Below, one piece after another: positions 17,252 through 26,498 of a DNA stretch of 64,000 nucleotides; positions within the stretch are counted from its first letter, which is position 1; every line of letters starts with the position of its first letter. This stretch comes from Paenibacillus sp. NEAU-GSW1 (GTDB lineage: Bacteria > Bacillota > Bacilli > Paenibacillales > Paenibacillaceae). The DNA is taken from positions 1 through 64,000 of the forward strand of contig NZ_WOVL01000007.1 of the NCBI RefSeq assembly GCF_009737085.1, written 5' to 3'. The notes below the pieces were generated by a model. The model made no database searches, was not told the origin of the DNA, and worked only from the letters and a program-made list of their open reading frames with translations. Both the position numbers and the translations under genes were made by a program.

Positions 17252-17354
17252 GCTGCGCAGTCTGCCGAACCGAGCGGTCCGCGTCTAGAGCTGCGCAGTC
17301 TGCCGAACCGAGCGGTCCGCGTCTAAAGCTGCGCAGTCTGCCGAACCGAGCGGT
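17252..17354. repeat. 38-bp tandem repeat, 2.7 copies
   Basis: GCTGCGCAGTCTGCCGAACC starts at 17252, 17290 and 17328, an exact 38-bp period; the last copy is partial. It lies just downstream of the hemL stop. Confidence 0.9.
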
Positions 17355-17390
17355 TAAGGGCCTATTGCCAACCGAACCGCGCCTCATTCA

Positions 17391-18701
17391 TTACAGCTTG
17401 CTGAGGGCGTAGTCTGCAGCGGCAATGGTCGCTGCAATATCTTCTTTCGTATGCGCGATCGTTAAGAACCACGCTTCATATTTCGATGGAGCGAGATTGA
17501 TACCCTGATCCAGCATGAGCTTAAAGAATCGGCCGAACTTCTCGCCGTCCGTGTCCTGCGACTGATCGTAATTCGTTACCGGGTGGTCGCAGAAATGAGT
17601 AGAGAAAGAGCCGCGAATGCGATTGATCGTCAGCGGCGCGCCATGGCGCGAAGCAGCTGCGGCAATGCCGTCTGCCAGTTCGGCTGCGAGCGCGTCCATC
17701 CGCTCGTAGACGCCAGGCTGCTGCAGCACCTCAAGGCAAGCGATGCCTGCGGAAATCGAGGCAGGATTGCCGGCCATCGTGCCTGCCTGGTAAGCAGGGC
17801 CAAGCGGAGCGACCTGCTCCATAATGTGTTTTCGGCCGCCGTATGCGCCGATTGGCAGGCCGCCGCCAATGATTTTGCCCAGTGCAGTAAGATCGGGCTC
17901 GATTGCTTGATGATCGGGGAATGCCGCGAACGTCTGGGACGATCCGTAGTGGAAACGGAAAGCGGTAATGACCTCGTCATAAATGACGAGTGCGCCCGCT
18001 TCGCGCGTCACGCGGCATACGCCTTCCAAGAAGCCCGGCTCAGGCATAACCATGCCAAAGTTGCCGACAATCGGCTCGATCATGACGGCTGCCGTGTCGT
18101 CGCCCCAACGGTTCAGCGCTTCCTTGAGCGCGTCCAAATCGTTGAACGGCACCGTAATGACCTCGTGCGCGATGCTTGTTGGAATGCCGGCGCTGTCCGG
18201 TATGCCAAGCGTCGAAGGCCCGGAGCCAGCCGCAACAAGAACAAGATCGGAATGGCCGTGATAACAGCCTGCGAATTTAATAATTTTGTTGCGTTTCGTA
18301 TAGGCGCGGGCAACGCGGATCGTTGTCATGACCGCTTCGGTTCCGGAATTGACGAAGCGCACCTTATCCATTGAAGGAATAGCCTCCTTCAACATGCGCG
18401 CCAGCTTAATTTCAAGCTCGGTAGGCGTTCCGTACAGCGTACCGTTTTGCGCCGCGCGAATAATCGCTTCCGTAATATGCGGATGTGCATGGCCGGTAAT
18501 GATCGGACCGTATGCGGCAAGGTAATCGATATACCGATTGTCGTCCACGTCCCAAAAATAAGCGCCTTCCGCGCGTTTCATAAACACCGGCGCGCCGCCG
18601 CCAACCGCTTTGAAAGATCGGGACGGGCTGTTCACGCCGCCGACAATATGCTCAAGCGCTTCCTGATATAATGCCTCGGATCGAGTACGGGTCATAGTCA
18701 T
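17391..18701 (-). CDS. hemL: Glutamate-1-semialdehyde 2,1-aminomutase
   Basis: PLP enzyme that makes 5-aminolevulinate from glutamate-1-semialdehyde in haem synthesis. 436 residues from an ATG preceded by TAGGAGGTC. Family motifs are [15 protein letters not shown] near the N-terminus, [38 protein letters not shown] and the PLP-lysine segment [19 protein letters not shown]. It is monocistronic and not in a hemAXCDBL cluster, so it may be the second paralogue (gsaB/HemL2 type) seen in many Firmicutes; this is inference. Full length and apparently intact. Confidence 0.92.
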   Translation of the reverse strand: MTMTRTRSEALYQEALEHIVGGVNSPSRSFKAVGGGAPVFMKRAEGAYFWDVDDNRYIDYLAAYGPIITGHAHPHITEAIIRAAQNGTLYGTPTELEIKLARMLKEAIPSMDKVRFVNSGTEAVMTTIRVARAYTKRNKIIKFAGCYHGHSDLVLVAAGSGPSTLGIPDSAGIPTSIAHEVITVPFNDLDALKEALNRWGDDTAAVMIEPIVGNFGMVMPEPGFLEGVCRVTREAGALVIYDEVITAFRFHYGSSQTFAAFPDHQAIEPDLTALGKIIGGGLPIGAYGGRKHIMEQVAPLGPAYQAGTMAGNPASISAGIACLEVLQQPGVYERMDALAAELADGIAAAASRHGAPLTINRIRGSFSTHFCDHPVTNYDQSQDTDGEKFGRFFKLMLDQGINLAPSKYEAWFLTIAHTKEDIAATIAAADYALSKL

Positions 18702-18786
18702 CGTATGTAGACCTCCTAAATATCGTATTGGGCACGTTATCCACATGCTCCATTCATGGTATTAGCGAATTTGTTATTCGCAATCG

Positions 18787-18827
18787 GCAAAACGGCCTCA
18801 TTCCTGAGCGGAATGAAGCCGTCGCTT
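18787..18827 (-). terminator. Terminator of the LCP gene
   Basis: On the minus strand GACGGCTTCATTCC pairs with GGAATGAGGCCGT around GCTCA, followed by TTTTG. Confidence 0.7.
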
Positions 18828-18858
18828 AGCGATCGAAGTTGATTTGTCTAAAGCTTGC

Positions 18859-19911
18859 TTACTGCGAAGTATTGCTTCCGCTATTCGTAGACGCGCTGCC
18901 GTCTTCCGCATCAGCGGATGGAGACGGAGACGGAAGCGTCTGATCGGCAGCGAGCGTTTCCTGCACAAACGCGAGCAGCTCCGCGTCGTCGCGAACGGCA
19001 AGAACCGAAGCGCCGCCAACCTTCTCATCGGCGATCAAATCCATCGGCGGCACTTGCGCAGTGCCGGCCACATGGCTTTCGACCCCAAGCTGTCCAAGCT
19101 TAAGCATGTCGGTTACTTGAAGATTGGTCTCGATGTAAGGCGAGACGCTTTCCAAAATATTTTTCATTTTAATAATGTTCCAGGACGATTGGAGCTCTTT
19201 CGCCACCGCTTGCAGCAAGTTACGCTGCCGCTCGGTACGGGTGAAGTCGCTCATTGCGTCGTGGCGGAACCGGACGTATTGCAGCGCTTTGTCGCCGTCA
19301 AGCTCCTGATAGCCGGCTTTCAAATCGATGTCATATTCATTGTTGTCCGCGTTGTCGGTATAATGCATATCTTTCTCGACATCAATGGATACGCCGCCGA
19401 TCGCATCGATCAGCGCCTTGAATCCTTCAAAGTCGGTATATACATAATATTGAATGTCGAGACCCAGCAGGTCGCCGATTGATTTCATAGCGAGCTGAGG
19501 ACCGCCGAGAGTTATAGCCGTATTAATTCGGCCGTCTCCATGTCCGTCAATCTCCACATAGGTGTCCCGCAGAACGGAGAACAAGTGGGCTTTCTTCGTG
19601 ACAGGGTCAAATGAAGCGACCATCATCGAGTCGGAACGTGCCACCTGGTCTTCTTCCAGACCGCGAGCATCGGCGCCGAGCAGCAAAATGTTGACGCGCT
19701 CCTTGCCTTCCCATTTTGAAATCGCAAGCTCAGGCTTTTCTTCGAATTGCCCGAAGCGGGACTCTTCTTTCGTTTTGCTAAAGCTGTCCAGCCCTTTATA
19801 TACGCCAGAGCCCCATACGATAATCCCGGCGATTATTAAAGCCAGAATAACGAGGACACCGACAAGTATTCGGATTCCCAGGCTCCTCTTCTTTTTTGGT
19901 TGACTGCGCAT
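18859..19911 (-). CDS. LytR-CpsA-Psr (LCP) family protein
   Basis: A 350-residue membrane-anchored protein. It has a short basic N-terminus (MRSQPKKKRSLG), one transmembrane helix (about 13-32) and an extracytoplasmic LCP domain (about 75-270). The conserved lipid- and metal-binding residues are in LLLGADARG, RSDSMMVASFDP, SVLRDTYVEIDGHGDGRINTA and YVRFRHDAMSDFTRTERQR. LCP enzymes transfer wall teichoic acid or other anionic polymers from lipid carrier to peptidoglycan. The tail (SPSPSADAEDGSASTNSGSN) is low complexity. It stands alone. Confidence 0.9.
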   Translation of the reverse strand: MRSQPKKKRSLGIRILVGVLVILALIIAGIIVWGSGVYKGLDSFSKTKEESRFGQFEEKPELAISKWEGKERVNILLLGADARGLEEDQVARSDSMMVASFDPVTKKAHLFSVLRDTYVEIDGHGDGRINTAITLGGPQLAMKSIGDLLGLDIQYYVYTDFEGFKALIDAIGGVSIDVEKDMHYTDNADNNEYDIDLKAGYQELDGDKALQYVRFRHDAMSDFTRTERQRNLLQAVAKELQSSWNIIKMKNILESVSPYIETNLQVTDMLKLGQLGVESHVAGTAQVPPMDLIADEKVGGASVLAVRDDAELLAFVQETLAADQTLPSPSPSADAEDGSASTNSGSNTSQ

Positions 19912-20208
19912 TTCGTTACTAGTGCCCCTTTCAGCAAATAAATCCTATATCTCGATTGATTGGTATTGACGTTTACGATGAACGATAACTAATGGTAATA
20001 TTACATATCATAAAATTATAAAGCGGAACGTCGATTCGGCGCAAGTTTTATCATTTTAATGCGGAGATTATGAGTCAACTTTAATGCAGGAAGCTTAAAT
20101 CTACATGAAAAGCGAGTCATGCTGTCAGAAATTACGCATGATTGGGAATATCTCGCAATTTCCCGGGAAATGTCGACCGTATGTACGGAGAGGAGCAGAT
20201 TAGTACAA

Positions 20209-21258
20209 ATGCTGGCAATAGACGTGAAAGATTTACGTAAACAGTTTAAGGTGCAGAAAAACCGCGAAGGGCTGTCAGGCGCGCTGAAAGACTTATTTAA
20301 ACGCGAATATAATGAGGTGCGCGCGGTAAAAGACATTTCATTCCAAATTCCACAAGGCGAAATTTGCGGTTATATCGGCGAGAATGGAGCGGGAAAATCA
20401 ACGACGATCAAAATGCTGACCGGCATTCTCGTCCCGACCTCCGGCGATATTCGCGTGAACGGCTATATCCCTTATAAAGACAGGGAAAAGTTCGTCGGCG
20501 AAATCGGCGTCGTTTTTGGCCAACGTTCGCAGCTATGGTGGGATATCGGCGTTATCGAATCGTTCAGGCTGCTGCGCAAAGTGTACGGCGTATCCGAGCA
20601 GGATTTCCGCAAGCGACTCGATCGGCTGGTGGAACGGCTTGATCTGGGCGATTTGCTGAACCGTCCCGTACGAAAGCTCAGCCTTGGACAGCGGATGCGC
20701 TGCGAGCTCGTTGCTTCGCTGCTGCATAACCCGTCCATCTTGTTTCTCGACGAGCCGACCATCGGACTTGATATCGTTGTAAAAACCGCAATACGTGAGT
20801 TTTTGCAGGAGCTGAACCGCGAGGAAGGCACGACGATTCTGCTGACGACGCATGATTTGCAAGATATCGAAGCGCTTTGCTCGCGCGTCATTATGCTTGA
20901 CGACGGAAAGATCATTTATGACGGCAGCCTTGACGAACTTAAAGGCCGTTGGAGCAAAGGACGCGAGGTGCAGTTCCAATTCACGTCCGCGACGCCGCTT
21001 GCGAAGCTGGAGCAATTGACAGCCGGTCTTGGCGTTACTTGGAAGCAGGACAGCGACCTCAGCGCAACGATGTGGCTGCCGCATACGACAAACGTATCCG
21101 ACGCGCTGTCGATCGTTACCGGCGGAACCGCTATTCGCGACCTTAAAATTACCGAGACCAATACCGACGAGATTGTGCGGGAAATTTACCGTTCCGGTTC
21201 GGCATCGGCTTCAGCGGCCGCAGCTCTATTGAAAGAAGAGGAGCCTGCACTGCGATGA
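20209..21258 (+). CDS. ABC-2 type transporter, ATP-binding protein
   Basis: ATPase of a three-gene ABC exporter. From the ATG at 20209 it has 349 residues with Walker A GENGAGKST (57-65), the Q-loop near VVFGQRSQLWWD, the signature LSLGQRMR, Walker B ILFLDEPTIGLD and the H-loop LLTTHDL. A C-terminal extension of about 90 residues follows. The RBS is GGAGAGGAG, a little far upstream; an ATG at 20119 is also in frame. The early lysine-rich FKREYNEVRAVKDISF matches the group with paired ABC-2 permeases. The stop overlaps the next start (ATGA). Substrate unknown. Confidence 0.9.
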   Translation: MLAIDVKDLRKQFKVQKNREGLSGALKDLFKREYNEVRAVKDISFQIPQGEICGYIGENGAGKSTTIKMLTGILVPTSGDIRVNGYIPYKDREKFVGEIGVVFGQRSQLWWDIGVIESFRLLRKVYGVSEQDFRKRLDRLVERLDLGDLLNRPVRKLSLGQRMRCELVASLLHNPSILFLDEPTIGLDIVVKTAIREFLQELNREEGTTILLTTHDLQDIEALCSRVIMLDDGKIIYDGSLDELKGRWSKGREVQFQFTSATPLAKLEQLTAGLGVTWKQDSDLSATMWLPHTTNVSDALSIVTGGTAIRDLKITETNTDEIVREIYRSGSASASAAAALLKEEEPALR

Positions 21259-22049
21259 CGAGCGCTTATATCGACTTTATCCGTATCCGTTTTTTGACGA
21301 TGCTTGCCTATCGCGTCAATTATTACAGCGGCATCATCATTTATGCGATCAATATTGGCGCCTATTATTTCCTCTGGAAGGCGATTTTCGGCGACGCGGA
21401 AACGCTGCAAGGCTTTACACTGGCGCAAATGACGACCTATGTTGCCGTTTCATGGATGGCGCGGGCATTCTACTTCAACAATCTGGATCGCGAAATCGCG
21501 AACGAAATCCGGGACGGCAGCGTTGCGACGCAGCTGATTCGGCCTTATTCCTACCTGTTCGTCAAAATGATGCAAGGCTTTGGCGAAGGGCTGTTCCGCA
21601 TGCTGCTCTTCATGGTGCCGGGAATGATCATCGTCTGTATTATTTTTCCCGTTCGGCTGCCATCTGATCCGCTTACATGGGCGGTTTATCTCGTCATGCT
21701 GCTGTTCAGCTTCCTAATTAATTCGCAAATTAACATTTTGACCGGCCTGTTCGCCTTCTTCGTCGAAAACAACGAAGGGATGATGCGGATGAAACGCGTC
21801 ATGGTCGACTTATTTTCCGGCGTGCTTATCCCGATCGCCTTTTTCCCGGACTGGCTAAGCGCGGCTATGAAGTGGCTGCCGTTTCAAGCGATCACGTATT
21901 TGCCGAGTGCCGTGTTTACAGGACGGACGCCGCTTGCCGAAGCGTACGGAGCAATCGGGCTGCAAATCGTTTGGTTCGCCGTGCTGATTGTGCCAATTTG
22001 GTTAGTGTGGCGGGCAGCGCGCAAGCGGCTGATCGTGCAAGGGGGTTAA
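21255..22049 (+). CDS. ABC-2 family permease, subunit 1
   Basis: A 264-residue membrane protein of the DUF990/ABC-2 permease group with six predicted helices, for example YYSGIIIYAINIGAYYFLWKAI and LFRMLLFMVPGMIIVCIIFPV. It overlaps the ATPase gene by four bases and is followed after six bases by a second, related permease, so the exporter is probably a heterodimer with a shared ATPase. Relatives are often near multidrug or daunorubicin-type exporters, but the cargo is unknown. Confidence 0.85.
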   Translation: MTSAYIDFIRIRFLTMLAYRVNYYSGIIIYAINIGAYYFLWKAIFGDAETLQGFTLAQMTTYVAVSWMARAFYFNNLDREIANEIRDGSVATQLIRPYSYLFVKMMQGFGEGLFRMLLFMVPGMIIVCIIFPVRLPSDPLTWAVYLVMLLFSFLINSQINILTGLFAFFVENNEGMMRMKRVMVDLFSGVLIPIAFFPDWLSAAMKWLPFQAITYLPSAVFTGRTPLAEAYGAIGLQIVWFAVLIVPIWLVWRAARKRLIVQGG

Positions 22050-22055
22050 GGAACG

Positions 22056-22847
22056 ATGATATATGCGGTTTTATTGTGGGAGTACATTAAGAATTACGCA
22101 AAAACAAGGCTGACCTATCGAGCCGATTTTTGGATCGAGGTGTTGTCCGATTTAATGTTTCAAGGGATGAACCTGTTTTTCATCCTCGTCGTATTCCAGC
22201 ATACGCCTTCGCTGGGCGGCTGGTCGGAAGCGGAGGTCATTTTCGTATACGGCTTCTTCATGATTCCGTACGGCGTATTTACGACTTTCTTTAACATGTG
22301 GAACTTTAGCGAGCGGTATATCGTCAAAGGAGAGATGGACCGGATCTTGACGAGGCCGGCTCACAATCTGTTTCAGGTGCTGCTCGAAAACGTCGATCCG
22401 CCGTCGCTGATCGGCTCGGTCGTTGGCAGCATTATTATGGCCGTGTGCTGGGGCGAGCTGGGGCTGCCGTTCCATGCGGTTGATCTGCTGATGATGCTGT
22501 TATTCGTCATTGGCGCCGTCCTTGTCTACGGGGGCATTTACACTGCGCTTTCGGCGCTCTCCTTCTTCTCCGATGCGCCGACAGGCATTGTTCCGCTAAT
22601 CTACAATATCCAGAACTATGGGCGCTATCCGGTCAATATTTACAATAAAACGATTCGTTTTATTTTAACGTGGCTGCTGCCCTTTGCGTTCGTCGGGGTC
22701 ATTCCCGCATCGTACTTTTTGGAGAAAAAGGCAGACGATCTGTCGCAGCTTGCGCTGCTGACCCCGGTTGTCGGCATCGTTTTCTTCGCGTTAGGGCTTT
22801 CCCTTTGGAATTATGGCGTGAAACGGTATCGCGGCGCGGGCTCATAG
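22056..22847 (+). CDS. ABC-2 family permease, subunit 2
   Basis: A 263-residue partner permease with six helices and the same overall plan as the gene before it. The segment YVNI/GRYPVNIYNKTIRFILTWLLPFAFVGVIPASYFL is characteristic of the group. It is the last gene of the three-gene operon. Confidence 0.85.
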   Translation: MIYAVLLWEYIKNYAKTRLTYRADFWIEVLSDLMFQGMNLFFILVVFQHTPSLGGWSEAEVIFVYGFFMIPYGVFTTFFNMWNFSERYIVKGEMDRILTRPAHNLFQVLLENVDPPSLIGSVVGSIIMAVCWGELGLPFHAVDLLMMLLFVIGAVLVYGGIYTALSALSFFSDAPTGIVPLIYNIQNYGRYPVNIYNKTIRFILTWLLPFAFVGVIPASYFLEKKADDLSQLALLTPVVGIVFFALGLSLWNYGVKRYRGAGS

Positions 22848-22918
22848 CGCGATCGTTTGAAAAATAACTTATGCATTTGCTTTAGCAATAGCGTTTCAAT
22901 AGCGGAGGTACATTGATT

Positions 22919-23401
22919 ATGGCAACAAAGAAAGCGACAGCTGAGCTCGGACGTAAAGCGCCCGACTTTGCGCTGATGGGGTCGAACGGTGAAGTCGTTA
23001 AGCTTAGCGACTTTAAAGGAAAGAAAGTAGTCGTCTATTTTTATCCGAAGGATTCGACGCCGGCATGTACGCAGCAGGCTTGCGATTTCAGAGATTCCTA
23101 TGAGGCATTGGCCGGTCACGGCGCAGTTGTGCTCGGGATCAGTCCGGACCCGATAAAATCGCATCTTAAATTTATCGAAAAGCAGGAGCTTCCGTTTTTG
23201 CTGTTATCCGATTCGGAGCATAAAGCATGCGAGCTCTATGGCGTCTGGCAGCTAAAAAAGCTTTATGGAAGAGAGTATATGGGAGTCGTTCGTTCGACCT
23301 TCCTTATTAATGAAAAGGGCAAGCTAGAGCAAGAATGGCGCAATTTGAAAGTAAAAGGACATGTCGCGCAGGTGCTGGAAGCTCTGCAGCAGAGCAAATG
23401 A
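22919..23401 (+). CDS. bcp: Thioredoxin-dependent peroxiredoxin, Bcp/PrxQ type
   Basis: Reduces hydrogen peroxide and organic hydroperoxides with thioredoxin as donor. 160 residues from the ATG with CGGAGG upstream (a TTG two codons earlier is also possible). The peroxidatic Cys50 and resolving Cys55 are in FYPKDSTPACTQQACDFRD, the five-residue spacing of atypical two-Cys PrxQ enzymes. The conserved Arg follows in GVVRSTFLI. Monocistronic; the next gene starts 47 bases later and is unrelated. Confidence 0.94.
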   Translation: MATKKATAELGRKAPDFALMGSNGEVVKLSDFKGKKVVVYFYPKDSTPACTQQACDFRDSYEALAGHGAVVLGISPDPIKSHLKFIEKQELPFLLLSDSEHKACELYGVWQLKKLYGREYMGVVRSTFLINEKGKLEQEWRNLKVKGHVAQVLEALQQSK

Positions 23402-23448
23402 CCATTAGAGGTTGAATCTGCGGACAAAGGGCTAAAGGAGGTCAGACT

Positions 23449-24891
23449 TTGATGCTTGTTAAAAAAGCAGGAGTTGCATGGACAGCGGCCGTTATTGCCG
23501 TCTGTTGTGCAACGGGAGTCGGCGGCTTGGGGCTGGAGCCCATAGCTGCAGCGCCAACGGAGCAAGCGGCGGCAAGAAGCAAAGCGATCGTTACGATCAA
23601 TGGCGGCGCGGTGCATTGGAATGGCGAGCCATTCGTAGAAAAGGGTGCGACGATGGTGCCGCTGCGGGAAGCGGCTGTATCGCTTGGCGGCAAAGTCGCC
23701 TGGAATCAAGGGAGCCAGACGGTGTCTATCGCCTTGAACGGCGATGTTGTTACACAGCGGTCGGGAGACTCTTTAATACGAATTAATGGCGTTAAATTAC
23801 AAATGAGCGGACCTTCGCGTACGATAAAAGGCAGTCTGATGGTTCCGCTGCGCGGATTGATGGAAGCGATGCGAGCTTCGCTTAATCTGTCGCAGACGCC
23901 AGCAGGACTGTCTATAGCGATTGCGACAGACAAGTCCACCCAAGTGAACGCTTCCGCAGCGGCAATCGACAGCTATTTGCAGCAGAACTCGTTCTCGGGC
24001 ATGGCACTTGTCGCCAAGGACGGCAAAGCGCTGCTGCGCAAAGGGTACGGGCTGGCGAACGACGGCAAATTGAATCGCCCTGACGGGAAGACGCGAATCG
24101 CGTCAATTACGAAATCTTTTACTGCGGCTTCGATTATGCAGCTGGTCGAAGCGGGAAAGCTTAAGCTGAACGATCCGATCTCAACCGTCGTTACCGGCAT
24201 ACCCGGCGGAGAGCGGATAACGATACATATGCTGCTCTCGCATACCTCCGGGCTTCCCTCCGAGTTTACGCGCCAGGATGGCGTGACGCTGGAGCAGACA
24301 ATTGACGAAATTCGCGGCAAGACGCTCGCATTTGAACCGGGAACCGATTATAAATACAGCAATTGCGGCTATGTTCTGCTTGCCTATACGATCGAGAAGC
24401 TGTCGGGCATGAGTTACGGCGATTATGTTGAGAAGCGATTGCTGAATGCGGCGGGGATGAAACAATCCGGTACGGCAACTGTTGCTACGCCAACGAATCA
24501 AGGCTATGTGCTTGCCAAGGACGGAAGCTGGACGAAAGCGCCTTATTATGCGTCCCAATCCGGCACAGGAACGCTGTACTCGACAGTTGACGATTTGTTG
24601 AAGTGGGATGGATTGTTGCGTTCGGGCAAGCTGCTCACAGAACAATCGCTTCAGGCGATGTATACGGCTCATTCGGCGAAAGGCTACGGCTACGGCTGGA
24701 TCGTCAAGCAAGCCGCGGAAGGGAAGATCGTATTTCACAACGGAAGCGGAAGCGGTTATTCCACCGGCATGTCGCGAAATTTGGATAACGGCGTAACGGT
24801 AATATTGCTGAGCAATCATGCGGGCGCAGATACCGCGATGATGATGGATAAGCTGCAGTCGATGGCTGCGGCGGCTATCCTTCAAAATTGA
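23449..24891 (+). CDS. Secreted class C beta-lactamase-like serine hydrolase with copper-amine-oxidase-type domain
   Basis: A 480-residue exported protein. It starts with a signal peptide (KKAGVAWTAAVIAVCCATGVGG; cleavage after about residue 33). Residues 45-165 form a copper amine oxidase N-terminal-like domain (VTINGGAVHWNGEPFVEKGATMVPLREAAVSLGGKVAW), a surface stalk module common in Paenibacillus. Residues 175-475 are a beta-lactamase/DD-peptidase fold with nucleophile Ser219 and Lys222 in SITK, Tyr-Ser-Asn near 303-305 and HNGSGSG near the C-terminus. It more likely acts on wall peptides or D-peptides than on antibiotics. Monocistronic with a terminator. Confidence 0.88.
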   Translation: MMLVKKAGVAWTAAVIAVCCATGVGGLGLEPIAAAPTEQAAARSKAIVTINGGAVHWNGEPFVEKGATMVPLREAAVSLGGKVAWNQGSQTVSIALNGDVVTQRSGDSLIRINGVKLQMSGPSRTIKGSLMVPLRGLMEAMRASLNLSQTPAGLSIAIATDKSTQVNASAAAIDSYLQQNSFSGMALVAKDGKALLRKGYGLANDGKLNRPDGKTRIASITKSFTAASIMQLVEAGKLKLNDPISTVVTGIPGGERITIHMLLSHTSGLPSEFTRQDGVTLEQTIDEIRGKTLAFEPGTDYKYSNCGYVLLAYTIEKLSGMSYGDYVEKRLLNAAGMKQSGTATVATPTNQGYVLAKDGSWTKAPYYASQSGTGTLYSTVDDLLKWDGLLRSGKLLTEQSLQAMYTAHSAKGYGYGWIVKQAAEGKIVFHNGSGSGYSTGMSRNLDNGVTVILLSNHAGADTAMMMDKLQSMAAAAILQN

Positions 24892-24895
24892 CATA

Positions 24896-24926
24896 GAGGG
24901 TCCATTTTTGACCCTTTTTCTTTTTG
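24896..24926 (+). terminator. Terminator of the serine hydrolase gene
   Basis: AGGGTC-CATTTTT-GACCCT followed by TTTTCTTTTT. Confidence 0.8.
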
Positions 24927-25010
24927 CTTATTTATCCGTATAGGACCATCCCTTAGTTTTCATTATAATTATGTTGAAATTTCGCAAAATTGAATCTAAG
25001 GGTGAATGCC

Positions 25011-25118
25011 ATGCTGAAAGTAATGATTGTTGAGGACGAGCCTCTCATTCGCGCGGGCTTGAAACAGTATTTCCCTTGGAGTCAGTTCGGCGCGCTCCAA
25101 GGTACAAATGTACGTTAG
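25011..25118 (+). pseudogene. Truncated response regulator (receiver stub)
   Basis: An ATG with a TAAGGGTGA site opens MLKVMIVEDEPLIRAGLKQY, the first 35 residues of a YesN/AraC-type response regulator receiver domain (acidic pocket ED at 8-9). The frame then enters a palindromic repeat and stops at 25116. The phospho-acceptor aspartate and the rest are missing. Confidence 0.7.
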
Positions 25119-25231
25119 CTAGTGGATAAGCCTGGTGATGAAGCGAGTGCAGGGCGTTCTAAGGTACAAATGTACGTTAGAGCCTTGAAGGAAACGGATG
25201 CGCGCTGCTCCAAGGTACAAATGTACGTTAG
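25099..25231. repeat. Three copies of a GTACAAATGTAC palindromic repeat
   Basis: AAGGTACAAATGTACGTTAG occurs at 25099-25118, 25161-25180 and 25212-25231 (spacings 62 and 51). Each copy is an imperfect palindrome around GTACAAATGTAC. Two more copies lie at about 52750 and 52800. The gap from 25119 to 25472 holds only these repeats and a terminator. Confidence 0.85.
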
Positions 25232-25308
25232 CTTACGTCGAAGACAGTTTACCAAGATTGATAGCAGGTTAAACAAGCCTGAAAACAGCCTTGTTTGAAT
25301 ATTTGGGT

Positions 25309-25364
25309 TTAAAGCGTGCGTTTCGCCGTCATTGATAATAATGGCGGGACGCACGCTTTTTTGG
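25309..25364 (+). terminator. Strong terminator-like hairpin upstream of moxR
   Basis: AAAGCGTGCGT...CGCCGTCATT pairs with AATGGCGGGACGCACGCTTT and is followed by a T run. It would stop readthrough from the decayed response-regulator region. Confidence 0.75.
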
Positions 25365-25472
25365 CATGTCCGCGCGTTGGGAGCGGCCACTATTTTTGCA
25401 ACTCTAGCAGGTCTAAATAGAAGTGAATGTGGTGACACTGAAAATAGAATAGATTGCGAAGGGAATGATTCT

Positions 25473-26498
25473 ATGATAGCGCCGAAGTTCAAGCAGGATA
25501 ACGAGAAGGAGAGGCAGCTGTGGCCGGAACCGCCGCAAGTGCTGCTGCAACGATTGATTCATAGAGTAGAGAGCGTGCTTCTAGGAAAAAGAGAGACGAT
25601 CAAGCAAATGCTCGCGGCGATGCTTGCCGGGGGGCATGTGCTGCTCGAGGATGTGCCCGGCGTAGGCAAGACGCTGCTTGCCCAAGCTGTTGCCCGCGCG
25701 CTAGGCGGGGAATTCAAGCGCATCCAGTTTACGTCGGATATGATGCCTGCCGATGTAATTGGCGGCACGGTGTGGGATAGCCGCAGCGGAGAAATGGTGT
25801 ACCGTCCAGGTCCGATTATGGCCAATATCGTACTGGCTGACGAGATCAACCGGACCTCGCCGCGGACGCAATCCGCGCTGCTGGAAGTGATGGAGGAGAA
25901 GCGCGTCAGCGTGGAAGGCGAAACGAGAAAGCTGCCGAATCCGTTTCTGCTCATTGCGACGCAAAATCCGCTTAGCTGCGAAGGGACGAATCCGCTGCCG
26001 GAAGCTCAACTGGATCGCTTTATGATGCGGCTGTCTATCGGTTACCCGGAGCAGCAGGATGAGAAAAAATTGCTCGAGCAATACGCCGAGGGCCGCCGGA
26101 TCGATCCGGGACAGCTGCGTCCGGTCGTAATGCCGGAGGAATGGACCCGCATGCAGAGAGAAGCTCAGCTCAGCTATATCCACCCCGAACTGATCGAATT
26201 GATTGTCGGAGTCGCGAATGCGACAAGAATTTCGCCGCAGCTGTCTGTCGGACTTAGTCCGCGGGCTGGACGGGACTGGCTGCGCGCCTCGCAGGCGCAT
26301 GCTTATTTGGAGGGCAGAGGCTATGTGCTCCCCGATGATTTGATTGCAACGGGAGAAGCGGTGCTGCTGCACCGTCTGGAAGCCAATGCCGGTATTCGGG
26401 GAGCGAAAATTCACGCGGCGGAGGAGCTGCGGAAAATTTGGAAGGGCGTGCAGCTGTCGGGCAAAGCGGCAGCTATGGCAGGCCGGGGGATGAAATGA
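25473..26498 (+). CDS. MoxR family AAA+ ATPase
   Basis: A 341-residue MoxR ATPase. The ATG at 25473 follows AAGGGA by eight bases. Walker A is DVPGVGKTLLAQ (61-71), Walker B is VLADEINRTSPRTQSALLEVMEE, and sensor motifs are in FLLIATQNP and LSVGLSPRAGRDWLRAS. MoxR proteins act as chaperone-like ATPases for partner proteins encoded beside them, here a DUF58 (VWA-like) protein and a membrane transglutaminase. The stop overlaps the next start by four bases. Confidence 0.92.
   Translation: MIAPKFKQDNEKERQLWPEPPQVLLQRLIHRVESVLLGKRETIKQMLAAMLAGGHVLLEDVPGVGKTLLAQAVARALGGEFKRIQFTSDMMPADVIGGTVWDSRSGEMVYRPGPIMANIVLADEINRTSPRTQSALLEVMEEKRVSVEGETRKLPNPFLLIATQNPLSCEGTNPLPEAQLDRFMMRLSIGYPEQQDEKKLLEQYAEGRRIDPGQLRPVVMPEEWTRMQREAQLSYIHPELIELIVGVANATRISPQLSVGLSPRAGRDWLRASQAHAYLEGRGYVLPDDLIATGEAVLLHRLEANAGIRGAKIHAAEELRKIWKGVQLSGKAAAMAGRGMK

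Noticed and set aside
17252-17354. Short CRISPR or coding repeat
   Set aside because: Direct tandem copies without spacers and no consistent frame with a start.
23449-24891. True antibiotic-resistance beta-lactamase
   Set aside because: SxxK, YxN and HNG motifs are shared with wall DD-peptidases and esterases, and the stalk domain suggests wall work.
25099-25231. CRISPR array
   Set aside because: Only three 20-base palindromes with unequal spacing (62 and 51) and no cas genes; copies also occur elsewhere.
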